A DNA stretch of 64,000 nt from UBA9926 sp038131595 (GCA_038131595.1 JAYPPR010000008.1:1364001-1428000), one strand, 5' to 3'. Shown: positions 55,471-64,000, numbered from the stretch's first letter. Notes: generated from the sequence alone by a model not told the origin. Numbers and translations are program-made.

Positions 55471-55833
55471 ATGATGAAAGGCCGGCTCTTCGCGCTCGTG
55501 ATGATCCTCGGTGGGGTGACGTTCCTCTTTGGCGCCGCCGAGGCGATGAGTGCAGAGTCTCCGTTGATAGACGGCGAAGGCGTGCAGATCGTGAACGCTC
55601 AATGTGGGGCTTGCCATTCGCTGGCGCTCGTCGCACAAAACCGCGCCGATCGCGCAGGGTGGCGCGCGCTTATTCGGTGGATGCAAGACAAGCACGGACT
55701 TTGGCCCTTGGGCGAATTTGAGGCGCCTATTCTTGATTACCTTGAGACTCACTATGCGCCCGCCGCGGTTGGCAGACGGCGCCCACTCGCGCCAGCGCTA
55801 ATGCCCGAGGTGACGACTGGCGAGAAGTGGTAG
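55471..55833 (+). CDS. Monoheme cytochrome c, probable electron acceptor of the sulfite dehydrogenase
   Basis: From ATG 55471 the product has 120 residues: a signal peptide (to about A-E-A-M-S-A), the heme site C45-G-A-C48-H49, and a C-terminal A-L-M-P-E-V that can give the Met ligand. It follows the molybdopterin subunit by 2 bases, matching SorB of sulfite dehydrogenases. It would carry electrons to the respiratory chain in the periplasm. Confidence 0.85.
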   Translation: MMKGRLFALVMILGGVTFLFGAAEAMSAESPLIDGEGVQIVNAQCGACHSLALVAQNRADRAGWRALIRWMQDKHGLWPLGEFEAPILDYLETHYAPAAVGRRRPLAPALMPEVTTGEKW

Positions 55834-55971
55834 CGGCCACTGCGACAAACATTCAAGCGCTCGCTCACGATGAATGATCCCAGTCGGCTTGGGCATAAAG
55901 CCTGATTTAGATTGATCCCAGCGGGTTCCTGTTAGCAAATTCTCGCCCAAGGCTTGCTTGCAGTGACGGGC

Positions 55972-57084
55972 TCACTTGCCGCTGAACGGGTCGTAATAAT
56001 TCGCTGGCCCTTCGGCGCGAATATCCGACAGCCAATCCCCCTCATAAGGCCACGCTTCGGGTCGATCCGGGTGAGGCCCCTGCCAGAATCGTGCAAAAGG
56101 ACCCGCTGCATCCACCGGCTCAAGAGACCAAGCTTGTCTGCGGAAGGTCCAGGAATCTGGAACCAAGGCGTGGGCCGCGCGGAAGTGCTTGACCGCTAAA
56201 TCCTTGCGGCCAAGTGTTGCGGCTTCGCTGGCCAGCTCGAAGTGAGCGTGCCCTCGCGCTCGATCATCTGATTGAGGCTTAGAGCGCTCGATGACTGCCG
56301 CCTCGCTCAGCGCAAATTCGCTCGCCTCACCCTGTTCAACCCAGTCCATGAGGGCATGATGGTAAGCGGCGGGGTCACTCTGAATCTGAGAAGCTTCGAC
56401 CATGATGGCTTGCATCCGAGCGGGCAGGGCATCAAGACCCTCCGGCGCTGGCGCTTCTTCTGATACGGGTGCAGGTGGTGGTGGCGCTGACTCTGCTGGT
56501 CGTACAATCACGCCTTCCTCATTAATCCATATCGCCTGAGGAATGTTGACGACGCCAAAGAGGCTCGCCATTTGATGATGCGTATCAATGAGGCTGGGGT
56601 GCGCGGCGTTGGCCGCCTGAATGGCTGGTGCGCAGCCGGCCGCGCCTAAGGTGTCCATCCCTACTGTGATGAGTTCAGCGCCTTTCGGCCGGATCGTCTC
56701 TCGTAGTGCCTGCCACACGGACAGGTGATTGGCGCAGCCTCAGTAGGGTGCCCAGGCGTAAAGAATGACCTTCTGGCCGAGGTAGTCAGAGAGCCTAGTG
56801 ATGTTACCGTCAAGGTCAGGCAGCGCGAGTTCGGGCGCCTTAGCGCTGGTTAGCGCGTGACCCGCGACTGCGCTCGGGCCGAGTGCGGAAAGACCTAGCT
56901 CAGGCTCTTCGACGAGTGGCATATGGAGTGCTTTGGCGAGCGCTTTGACTTCAAAGCCTGCAGCTTCCTCATCTATGGAGATCGGTAAACACCATTCGCC
57001 CTGGCATGCGCCTTCCGGCTTGATATCCCAACCGAGCTGATCTCGAATCTCGTCCTTAGACAGGTGGCTTTGCTTGGTGAGCAC
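55972..57084 (-). CDS. ResA-like thiol-redox selenoprotein, TGA read as selenocysteine (Sec115)
   Basis: Two open segments, 57084-56743 and 56739-55972, are in the same frame and are split only by TGA at 56742-56740. Read through, the 370-residue protein has a thioredoxin-like domain (about 83-215): D-L-D-G-N-I-T-R-L-S-D-Y-L-G-Q, then W-A-P-Y-[Sec]-G-C, then later N-I-P-Q-A-I-W, the cis-Pro segment. W-A-x-x-U-G-C matches a ResA-like selenoprotein family I recall. A helical TPR-like tail begins near residue 275. There is no signal peptide, so it is probably cytoplasmic. Both segments lie in strongly coding-like sequence, and a hairpin follows the TGA. Confidence 0.85.
56707..56742 (-). promoter_or_regulatory. 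Candidate bacterial SECIS element after the TGA codon
   Basis: On the minus strand, 3 bases after TGA (56742-56740), a stem starts: TGC-GCCA-[AT]-CAC, a 6-base loop CTGTCC, then GTG-TGGC-[AG]-GCA. The pairs run from 56736 to 56707 with one small bulge on each side. The loop lies 18-23 bases after the first base of TGA, within the usual distance for SelB recruitment in bacteria. Confidence 0.65.
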
Positions 57085-57300
57085 GGCGGTCTCCAGTCAA
57101 TGATCGATACGAGTGTACCTGAAGTTCAACCCATCGTGTGTGCGGTATTTAGTGGGTTTGCCTTGCCAAGAAGCGAGTGCTGTAAAGAGCACAGCAGCGC
57201 AGTAAAGGAGCGCACAAAAGGCTCTGGCTTTTAGTTTTGCTGTGATACGGTTGAAGATCTGCATGGGGAGTGCAGGTTGAGTTTGGCAGGGGAGGCCAAT

Positions 57301-57813
57301 GTGAAAACCGTACTGAAAGTGATCGTCATCCTTATGGTACTGGGCGCACTGTCGATGCTGGCCAGCACCCGTCTCGATGGCCCGCGAGGATTGCTTGCCG
57401 GCGGTCCGTTTCAGTCGGGTGCTGAAGCGATAAGTCCCGCCGATTGGTCGTTTCTAGAGGGCCAGGATACGCTCGAATTTCAGACCGAGGCGCCCGAGCG
57501 CTCGAGAACGGTGTGGCTTGTAGTCCATGACAACCGGCTATTTCTGGTGAGCGGCTATATGAACACGTTTGTGGGCAAGCTCTGGAAAAAGTGGCCCTTT
57601 CATATCGAAGCGAACCCTAACGTGCTGATCCGTGATCAAGGCAAGATTTTTAAGCAGCGATTGAATCGGTTGCGGGAAGGTGCCATTCCCGTTGCTGTGA
57701 TGCAGAAGTTCTCAGATAAATATGGGCTCGCGGCAGAGACGCCATCTGATAAAGCAGTGCTAGCGATGCTTGCGGCAGGGGACACCTGGCTCTTTGAGGT
57801 GGTGGCACGATAG
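57301..57813 (+). CDS. Membrane-anchored protein of unknown function
   Basis: GTG 57301, after GGGGAGG, gives 170 residues; a TTG at 57277 is less likely. It begins with a membrane segment (residues 5-20). The mature part has a beta-rich pattern: T-V-W-L-V-V-H-D-N-R-L-F-L-V-S, then W-P-F-H-I-E-A-N-P-N-V-L-I-R. This could be a split-barrel fold related to DUF385-like proteins, but I do not assign it. It is divergent from the selenoprotein gene. Confidence 0.6.
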   Translation: MKTVLKVIVILMVLGALSMLASTRLDGPRGLLAGGPFQSGAEAISPADWSFLEGQDTLEFQTEAPERSRTVWLVVHDNRLFLVSGYMNTFVGKLWKKWPFHIEANPNVLIRDQGKIFKQRLNRLREGAIPVAVMQKFSDKYGLAAETPSDKAVLAMLAAGDTWLFEVVAR

Positions 57814-58033
57814 GGGTCCGTCGGTCACCAATAGTTGCCTTGGCCTCTGTGAGTGCCAGAGAGGTCCTCCTCTTTAGCAGCGAGCGAGGCCTTTGAGGAG
57901 CCAGACGCAGGGATCGGAAAAGAGGCGGCAACAGGTGGCGATAACCAATGCCGGCAATAATTGGCGGCACTCCGGCGCGCAAAGCCAGATGCTACGGGGA
58001 CCGGTGACAAGATGAAGAAGGGGATATTCAAGG

Positions 58034-59356
58034 ATGACTGATCAATCGCAAGTCCCAGAGGACGCAGGGAGTGAAGGAGAGCAGGTCTATTCCAAGACTT
58101 ATTTGAGGTACGCGCTTGGACTGTTCTTGGTGGTTTACATCGTCAACTTCATTGACCGCCAGATATTTTCAATTCTGATCGAACCCATCAAAGCAGAAAT
58201 TGAGCTGAGCGATACTCAATTGGGGCTCTTGGGTGGCATCGCGTTTGCGCTGTTCTACACGTTTGCAGGCATTCCCATTGCGCGTTGGGCTGATGTGGGC
58301 ACGAGGAAAAATATTGTGGCTGGTGCGATCCTGATCTGGAGCGCCATGACCATGTTTACCAGTACGGCCAAGTCCTTTGGCGGGCTGTTGATCGCTCGGA
58401 TTGGCGTCGGCATTGGCGAAGCAGGCTGCTCGCCGCCCATTCACTCCATGATTTCTGATTACTTCCCCGAATCCAAACGAGCGACTGCGCTCGCCACTTA
58501 TGCCTTGGGTATCCCTATTGGTGGTGCCATCGGAACCCTCGCCGGTGGCTGGATTGGCGAATATTTTGGCTGGCGCAACGCGTTTTTGATTGTTGGCTTG
58601 CCGGGGATTTTCCTCTCGGTCATCGTGTTCTTTACCATCCGTGAGCCCAAGCGAGGGTTGCAAGTGGCCACCGTCAAAGTCGAGCCCACTGCCGAGAGCT
58701 TTACTTTGATGGAAACGATCCGATTCATGTGGTCGCTTAAAGCGTTTCGTCACTTATCCTTTGCTGGCGCGCTGCATGCTTTTGTGGGGTACGGCGTCGC
58801 GCTATTTCTCCCTTCGTTCTTCATGCGCATTCATGGCTATGGACTGGCTGAGACCTCGACCTATCTTTTCTTAATTGGTCTAACGGGGATTATCGGCACT
58901 TATTTCGGCGGGTTTCTGGGCGATCGATATGGGCAAACCGATCAGCGCTGGTACATGTATATCCCTGGAGTAGCCACGCTGATATCCGTGCCGTTTGCAG
59001 CGCTCTTTTATTCCACCGGCGACCCCGTGCTTGCCTTGTTCCTGGCGATTCCTGGAGCGATTCTTGGTCCCATGTATTTGGGGCCAACCTTTGGTATGAC
59101 GCAGACGCTCGTCCCGCCAGCGATGCGCGCAACCGCATCTGCACTCATGCTGTTCATTCTGAATCTGATCGGTCTTGGGCTCGGTCCGGTCTTTGCGGGC
59201 GTGTTAAGCGATCTGCTTCGGCCTGAATTTGGCATTGAATCCATTCGCTATTCGCTGTTGATTCTCGCAGTGGCAGGTAACCTCTGGTCCGCGGTGCATT
59301 ATTACTTTGCCTCACTCACCTTAAGAGAGGATTTAAAGCGTCAGGCGACGCTTTAG
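58034..59356 (+). CDS. MFS transporter, spinster-like family
   Basis: The 440-residue protein has 12 predicted helices, with N-F-I-D-R-Q-I-F in helix 1 and the A-R-W-A-D-V-G-T-R-K loop between helices 2 and 3. G-I-G-E-A-G-C-S-P follows in helix 4. These are typical of the spinster-like group widespread in marine proteobacteria. The substrate is an organic anion or lipid-like molecule but cannot be named. It stands alone. Confidence 0.87.
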   Translation: MTDQSQVPEDAGSEGEQVYSKTYLRYALGLFLVVYIVNFIDRQIFSILIEPIKAEIELSDTQLGLLGGIAFALFYTFAGIPIARWADVGTRKNIVAGAILIWSAMTMFTSTAKSFGGLLIARIGVGIGEAGCSPPIHSMISDYFPESKRATALATYALGIPIGGAIGTLAGGWIGEYFGWRNAFLIVGLPGIFLSVIVFFTIREPKRGLQVATVKVEPTAESFTLMETIRFMWSLKAFRHLSFAGALHAFVGYGVALFLPSFFMRIHGYGLAETSTYLFLIGLTGIIGTYFGGFLGDRYGQTDQRWYMYIPGVATLISVPFAALFYSTGDPVLALFLAIPGAILGPMYLGPTFGMTQTLVPPAMRATASALMLFILNLIGLGLGPVFAGVLSDLLRPEFGIESIRYSLLILAVAGNLWSAVHYYFASLTLREDLKRQATL

Positions 59357-59588
59357 CGGCAGGTTGAGCAATGGATGTTGCTGTTTGCCCGCTGGTTTCG
59401 GTTCCATGTTGAGCGATTCAACACTATGGAGAGCGACGCTATAACGAGTGGCTGGATATAGAGTGGCACCGAGATGAGTAGCGCAAAGACGGGTTCCCAC
59501 CGCCAATCTCTGTGAGCCGCTGAGTCAATGCGTCTAGATTTCACCGGGCCTGTTACACTGACGCGGCACACAACGCCGAGACTCGACC

Positions 59589-60344
59589 GTGATTGACGAC
59601 TATTCAGACCGCCACCACCCCTTCAAGGGATGCTTTAACTTCCGCGATATCGGCGGCTATCCGGCTGCCGAGGGCCGGACTGTGAAATGGGGTCAGTATT
59701 TCCGAGCGGGAAGGCAAGACCGAATGACCCCAGAGGACCTAGCCAAGGCGCGTGAGCTGGGTATTCGCACACAAATTGATCTTCGAAAAAATGACGAAGT
59801 GAGCGATCAAGGGCGCGGGCCGCTTGAGACCATTGGCGCCAACTATGTCCACCTACCCGTGATCCCTGATGGCGGTACCGATGTGCTGGCTCAGCTAGTG
59901 GGGGATACCGGCATATCAGGCAAGCGTTACCTTGGGTACCTTGAGTTTGGTGGCGACACGTGGCTCAAGATGTTCGATATTTTCGCTGAGGCGGAGGACC
60001 TCCCTGTCGTGCTGCATTGCACAGCGGGGAAGGATCGTACCGGAGTATCAACCGCGTTCCTTTTGAGCGTGCTGGGTGTCGATCGAGCAATCATCGAAGC
60101 GGACTATTTGCTCACCAACGTCGACGTGAACCGCCAAGTGGAATTCCTGGAGCAACAGGTTGGCCTGCCAGAGGGCATGACCCGTGAAGAAATGGCGCAC
60201 CACGCCGGCGTGCCGGAAACCGCCATGCGTGATTTTCTTGATGGTTTGGAGGCGCGCTGGGGCGGAGCCATGGGATACCTTCGTGAGATTGGTATTGGCG
60301 AAGATACGTTTGATGCGGTGAGACGTAACTTTTTGGATGAGTAA
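59589..60344 (+). CDS. Tyrosine-protein phosphatase family protein
   Basis: Translation from GTG 59589 gives 251 residues. The N-terminal F-N-F-R-D-I-G-G-Y and F-R-A-G-R segments and the P-loop H-C-T-A-G-K-D-R-T-G (H143-G152, nucleophile Cys144) are those of the bacterial tyrosine/lipid phosphatases related to LipA and Mycobacterium PtpB. The Lys in the loop is typical of phosphoinositide-capable members. No kinase gene is near. It may dephosphorylate proteins, nucleotides or lipids. Confidence 0.88.
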   Translation: MIDDYSDRHHPFKGCFNFRDIGGYPAAEGRTVKWGQYFRAGRQDRMTPEDLAKARELGIRTQIDLRKNDEVSDQGRGPLETIGANYVHLPVIPDGGTDVLAQLVGDTGISGKRYLGYLEFGGDTWLKMFDIFAEAEDLPVVLHCTAGKDRTGVSTAFLLSVLGVDRAIIEADYLLTNVDVNRQVEFLEQQVGLPEGMTREEMAHHAGVPETAMRDFLDGLEARWGGAMGYLREIGIGEDTFDAVRRNFLDE

Positions 60345-60510
60345 TAGGTCGTAGGACCAAGAATGCGCTGGAAGCTGGCCCGAAAGCGCGCGCGGTGTCG
60401 GGGTCTGATTCCATAACTGCTGTGTTCACGCAGGCGCTTAAGATTCGATGGCCGCGATCTGCCGGCACGTGACTGATCACCATCGACGCTTTGAGGATTA
60501 AGGAACCGCG

Positions 60511-61488
60511 ATGAACGAACTATCGTCTAGCCGACCGCTGGCAATTGGAGTCTGGGCTTCCTTGGTTTTCTTCGGAGGCTACTTTGCAGTTGCCCATCTT
60601 GTGGGGTGGCACAATCCAGCGCCCTGGGAGTCTGCGATCGGTGAAGCGTCGAGATGGTGTGAGCGGGTAGCCCCCGGTGCTTTTCGAGAACCCGTCAACG
60701 CGCTGAGTAATATCGGATTTATGCTGGGCGGCCTATGGATGCTGTGGGTGCTCGGTCGTGACGAGCGAGCTGGCTTACCTCGCGCGGGGTTGCAAGGGTT
60801 TACCTCTTCCTCGCTGGTCTATGCAGGGGCGGCTTGGTTCCTTGGCCCTGGCTCACTCATGATGCACGGCACGCACGCGGCTTGGGGCGGTTGGCTCGAT
60901 AACCTCAGCATGGTCATGTACATCCTCATTCCCTGGATGCTGAATCTCTCGCAAATGGGACGATGGTCGATGCCGCAGTTTCTCTGGACCTACGTAGCTG
61001 TGGTTGCGGTCTATGCCTTGCTCCGAGGGCTATACGGTTGGGGTCTCGGCATGAATCTCGATTTGTTCGGACTCTCGATTGCGCTTTGGGTCATTACAGA
61101 ATCCCTCTATCGGTTTTGGTCTCCGACCTTCAGATGGCTCTCTGGCGGCGTCGGGTTCATTGTGGCCGCTGTGTTTGGCATCACGCCGCTTGAGATGGCG
61201 GCGGCCCCAGAAAAGTATTGGTGGGTGGTGCTCTTTTGGTTGCCAGCGCTAGTCGCGAAAGAGGCGCCGGTTCGCCGTCGCAATTATTGGCCTTGGTTTC
61301 TGCTCGGTGTGTTTTTCTATCTCTCGGCGTCGGCAATATGGCAAACCGGTAAGCCTGATCATCCTTGGTGTGATCCAGACAGCCTGATTCAGGCTCATGG
61401 TATTTGGCATCTGATGACCGCGGTCGCGACGGTCTGCTTTTTCGTTTTCTTAAGAACGGAAAGAGAAAAGGAGTCACTCGCTACTTGA
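60511..61488 (+). CDS. CREST-family (alkaline ceramidase-like) membrane protein
   Basis: The 325-residue membrane protein has about 7 helices. Conserved elements of the ceramidase/PAQR/Per1 (CREST) superfamily are visible: an early C-E and E-P-V-N-A-L-S-N segment near residue 68, S-L-M-M-H-G-T-H near 115-122 with D near 130, and H-G-I-W-H-L near 298. The Ser, His and Asp build a zinc amidase site in eukaryotic ceramidases. It could hydrolyse a lipid amide; no sphingolipid gene is seen nearby, so the substrate is open. It precedes the octamer array. Confidence 0.75.
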   Translation: MNELSSSRPLAIGVWASLVFFGGYFAVAHLVGWHNPAPWESAIGEASRWCERVAPGAFREPVNALSNIGFMLGGLWMLWVLGRDERAGLPRAGLQGFTSSSLVYAGAAWFLGPGSLMMHGTHAAWGGWLDNLSMVMYILIPWMLNLSQMGRWSMPQFLWTYVAVVAVYALLRGLYGWGLGMNLDLFGLSIALWVITESLYRFWSPTFRWLSGGVGFIVAAVFGITPLEMAAAPEKYWWVVLFWLPALVAKEAPVRRRNYWPWFLLGVFFYLSASAIWQTGKPDHPWCDPDSLIQAHGIWHLMTAVATVCFFVFLRTEREKESLAT

Positions 61489-61526
61489 GCGTTGACGCAC
61501 TTCAAGGGTTGGCCGTCAATTGCTGA

Positions 61527-61654
61527 CGGCTAAACGGCTAAACGGCTAAACGGCTAAACGGCTAAACGGCTAAACGGCTAAACGGCTAAACGGCTAAACG
61601 GCTAAACGGCTAAACGGCTAAACGGCTAAACGGCTAAACGGCTAAACGGCTAAA
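61527..61654. repeat. Perfect octanucleotide array, CGGCTAAA x16
   Basis: Sixteen identical copies of CGGCTAAA fill exactly 128 bases between the convergent ends of the CREST-family gene and hslO. The next bases, CGGTTCAG, look like a decayed unit. It is too pure to be old, so its copy number may vary between cells. Confidence 0.98.
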
Positions 61655-61715
61655 CGGTTCAGAGTTTCATTAGTTTCAGCGGTGCGACTGCTCAACGGTT
61701 TAGCGATCAAGCCGC

Positions 61716-62606
61716 CTAGTGGGGAGATTCCCCATTGCGAGCGATATTGGCTACATCCTGTCGACTCATTTGCCGGAGCCGCCCGCAAAATTCGCACCCA
61801 ATTTCGATCACCGGCTGCTCCTCGAACATATTGGTGAGTTCCTCGTCACCCAGCGCGATGAGCGCGTTCGCCATGCGCTCGCTTGAGCAGGTACAGGCAA
61901 AGGTAGCGCCTTCTTCCTCATAGAGGCTGATGGATTCTTCGCCAAAGAGCCGTCTCAGAAGGTGAGCAGGCCCGAGTTCATTGATCTCTTCGGGCGTAAT
62001 CGTTTGTGCCAGCGTGACCAAATGCTCCCACTGGTTAGCGCGTTTAGCTGCATCATTTTCGAGTTGCGGCGGCAACTGCTGGAGCAGAAAACCGAAGGCT
62101 TCTCTGCCGTTACAGTGAAGGAAAAGAAAAGTGCCGAGTTGGTCCGACTGACCAAAGTAAAATTCGAGGCACCCAGCGAGGGATGACGATTCAATGGGCA
62201 CGAGGCTCTGGTAGCGCTCGCCTTGATCGGGCTCGATCGTCACGACCATGGTGCCCCCATCGAGGAGCGTCTGAAGGTTCAGCTGCTCCTGCGCCTCCGG
62301 CCCATTCGCATGGCTGATGGGCTCGTTCACCCGCAGCACGCCGCGAATGCCCCGGCGACTCGTGGCTTCGGCAGCAATCAAAGAGAGCGCAGCCTGGCTT
62401 CGTGCTTGCAGAATGAGTCGCCCGTCAAATTTGATGGTTTCCGCGAGGAGCACCGAGGCGGTCAAGAACTCTCCGAGCAAACATTTCAATGGCGGGGAGT
62501 AATCGTGCGCGGCTAAGCTATCGATAAGCGCTTGGTCGAGCCGGATGAGGTGCCCTCTGGCATCGATGGTCTCGAATAAAAAACGGTAGTTGCTATCTGG
62601 CTTCAT
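61716..62606 (-). CDS. hslO: Hsp33 redox-regulated chaperone
   Basis: The 296-residue protein has the Hsp33 N-terminal core and the four zinc-binding cysteines at the C-terminus: C238-T-C240 and C271-E-F-C274. In reducing conditions they hold zinc; oxidation unfolds the linker and turns on holdase activity in the cytoplasm. Length is normal. Its stop is 61 bases from the octamer array, and no other gene shares its transcript in the window. Confidence 0.95.
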   Translation of the reverse strand: MKPDSNYRFLFETIDARGHLIRLDQALIDSLAAHDYSPPLKCLLGEFLTASVLLAETIKFDGRLILQARSQAALSLIAAEATSRRGIRGVLRVNEPISHANGPEAQEQLNLQTLLDGGTMVVTIEPDQGERYQSLVPIESSSLAGCLEFYFGQSDQLGTFLFLHCNGREAFGFLLQQLPPQLENDAAKRANQWEHLVTLAQTITPEEINELGPAHLLRRLFGEESISLYEEEGATFACTCSSERMANALIALGDEELTNMFEEQPVIEIGCEFCGRLRQMSRQDVANIARNGESPH

Positions 62607-62705
62607 GGAGCCCCCAGCGGTTGGGTCACGCAGTATACCGGATCTCGAATGAACCTAAGCCTTGCTAGTGAGTGACCTGATCTCTCTAATCGGGTTGCGA
62701 TCGAA

Positions 62706-64000
62706 TTAGTTCGACTGCCGGCTCTCTAGCTGCTGCAGATTGGCTTCATGGCCCTCACGATTAATGCGGTAGAGGCTCAGAATGGATAGGGCAACCACGT
62801 AAAACACCAAGATGACCGGGATATAGTAAATCGCGAGAGAATCCACCGTGTCCGAAGGAACCTCGCCTGGCTTGGCGCCCGTTGGAAACTGGATGATCGC
62901 CAAAATTTGACCGGCAACCACCACACCCAGTCCGTTCACCGCTTTTTGGGCAAAACTATTGGCAGCGAAGAAAATGCCCTCGGAGCGACGGCCCGTTTTG
63001 ATCTCGCTGTCTTCGACCACGTCCGCGATCATGGCAGACACGAGCGCCGAGGCCGCAATGATCAAGGTCACTTCCACGGTATTGAACACGATGAGGGTCC
63101 AGAAGAGGGTATCGGTGCCGTTCTCTGGAAAGAGATCGAAGAGCCTCAAAATAAAGGGTAGGGGGCGAACGCGAAGGATAGGCCAAGCACCGTCATACCG
63201 CCCACTTTCTTTCCGAGCCGTTTGGAGACAGCTGGCGCGAGCTTTAGGGCGAGCAGCGCAGAAAGGAAGTACGGCAGGTTGAGATAACCGATTTGGGTAC
63301 TGGTGAGTTCCCAGAAATGGCGAACGAAATAGACGCTGAGCGATGTCGCAACACCGGAGGCAACCGCCATAAATAGCGCCGAAATGAACAGCGCAAAGAA
63401 CGAGCGATTCGATAGCGTCTCGACCAATTCTTTTGACGTTTTCTTAAGGTTAAAACCACTCGAGGGTGGCGGCTGCCGCAGATAAGGAATGTGTCGATGT
63501 GTGCCAATGGTCGAAATATAAATGGATAGGAAAATAATAATCGACGCCGTGAGCCCGTAATTCTGCCACCCTTCGACGTACTCAAGTCCGCCTTTTTCCT
63601 CAGGCAAGAATACGAGGTAGTTCAAGACTGCCATCGTCAGCCCGCCCCACCAGGCGAAGAAATAGCGAAAGCTCATGAGGTCGGTTCGCTGATCGTAATC
63701 CGGCGTTAGTTCCGCAACGAGCGCCGTGGCTGGAATCTCATAGAACGTGATGAGCGTTCGAATCACGATACTCATGACCACGAAGTAGAGAAAGAGATCG
63801 CCTTCATCCAGCGTGGGCGGTGCCCATAAGAAGTAATAAGCTACCGCCACTGGAATGCCGGCGGCATACATAAATGGATGTCGTCGCCCCCATCTAGAGC
63901 GGAAGTTGTCCGACAGGTAGCCGATCAGCGGGTCGGACACGGCGTCAAAAATGAGCGCGATCAATATGCCCAGCGAGACGAGATCAGCTCGAAGGCCAAT
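62706..64000 (-). pseudogene. GPH-family MFS symporter, 5' end outside window, one frameshift
   Basis: The frame is open to the right window edge. D-A-V-S-D-P-L-I-G-Y-L-S-D near the visible N-terminus is the GPH/MelB signature seen also in the 8352-9749 protein. The frame breaks at the A-run 63153-63155 after F-A-P-Y-P. Adding one base there rejoins it to I-L-R-L-F-D-L-F-P-E, giving 431 visible residues. The C-terminal part ends in a charged tail. It would import a glycoside-like compound with a cation. Confidence 0.85.

Noticed and set aside
56740..56742. TGA considered as an ordinary stop or a frameshift
   Set aside because: Both segments are in the same frame, the site is the redox centre of the fold, and a hairpin follows; a frameshift would need two changes.
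1..64000. Integrated element, phage or insertion sequence
   Set aside because: No integrase, transposase, terminal inverted repeats or tRNA-linked direct repeats were seen.

Overview
The window reads as one chromosomal segment of a free-living, probably marine, heterotrophic gammaproteobacterium. The moderately high GC, the two TonB-dependent receptors, the set of acyl-CoA dehydrogenases, GPH-type transporters, sulfatase, Baeyer-Villiger-type monooxygenase, dienelactone hydrolases and the hslO/ilvE housekeeping genes fit OM60/NOR5 (Halieaceae)-like oligotrophs. That placement is inference from gene content, not from a marker gene. I saw no rRNA, tRNA, CRISPR array, insertion sequence or prophage.

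Layout. 1-12 kb: end of a zinc metalloprotease, an ABCB-type exporter, a CurA-like reductase, an M16 lipoprotein protease, an aldo/keto reductase, a GPH symporter, a DUF385-type protein and a type-B carboxylesterase. 12.3-17.7 kb: a molybdenum hydroxylase operon (FAD subunit, 2Fe-2S subunit, Mo subunit, its own MoaD) followed by a dienelactone hydrolase. 17.8-20.7 kb: a ZnuD-like receptor with very His/Asp/Glu-rich loops behind a small exported His/Cys protein. 21-32.7 kb: split-barrel protein, ilvE, sulfatase, a GST plus double-DsbA/HCCA-isomerase pair, a glycosyltransferase-like orphan, a second dienelactone hydrolase, a response regulator and a BVMO. 32.9-43.5 kb: an NhaC antiporter, a PyrD-PyrK fusion, and an AT-richer stretch with a D-aminoacylase-type amidohydrolase, an S9 peptidase and a TonB receptor that look like a peptide-use set. 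43.7-51.6 kb: a beta-oxidation-like region with three acyl-CoA dehydrogenases, a VOC protein and a thiamine-diphosphate enzyme. 51.9-64 kb: dicarboxylate symporter, sulfotransferase, SorAB-type sulfite dehydrogenase with cytochrome c, a selenoprotein, two MFS proteins, a tyrosine phosphatase, a CREST-family membrane protein and hslO.

Three things stand out. (1) A 370-residue ResA-like thiol-redox protein (55972-57084, minus) is read through an in-frame TGA in a W-A-P-Y-TGA-G-C context, with a SECIS-like hairpin directly after the TGA. This is a strong selenocysteine candidate. (2) Intergenic spacers carry an unusual family of short tandem repeats: three degenerate 14-15 bp tracts, an exact 14-mer duplication, and two perfect arrays (CGCTCAT x9 and CGGCTAAA x16). 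Most units share a GCT core followed by an A-rich half, as if the tracts were the same process seen at different ages. (3) Nine single-base frameshifts sit in seven genes; eight are +1, and most fall on short homopolymers. Removing them gives full-length proteins every time, which points to assembly or sequencing error more than to gene decay.
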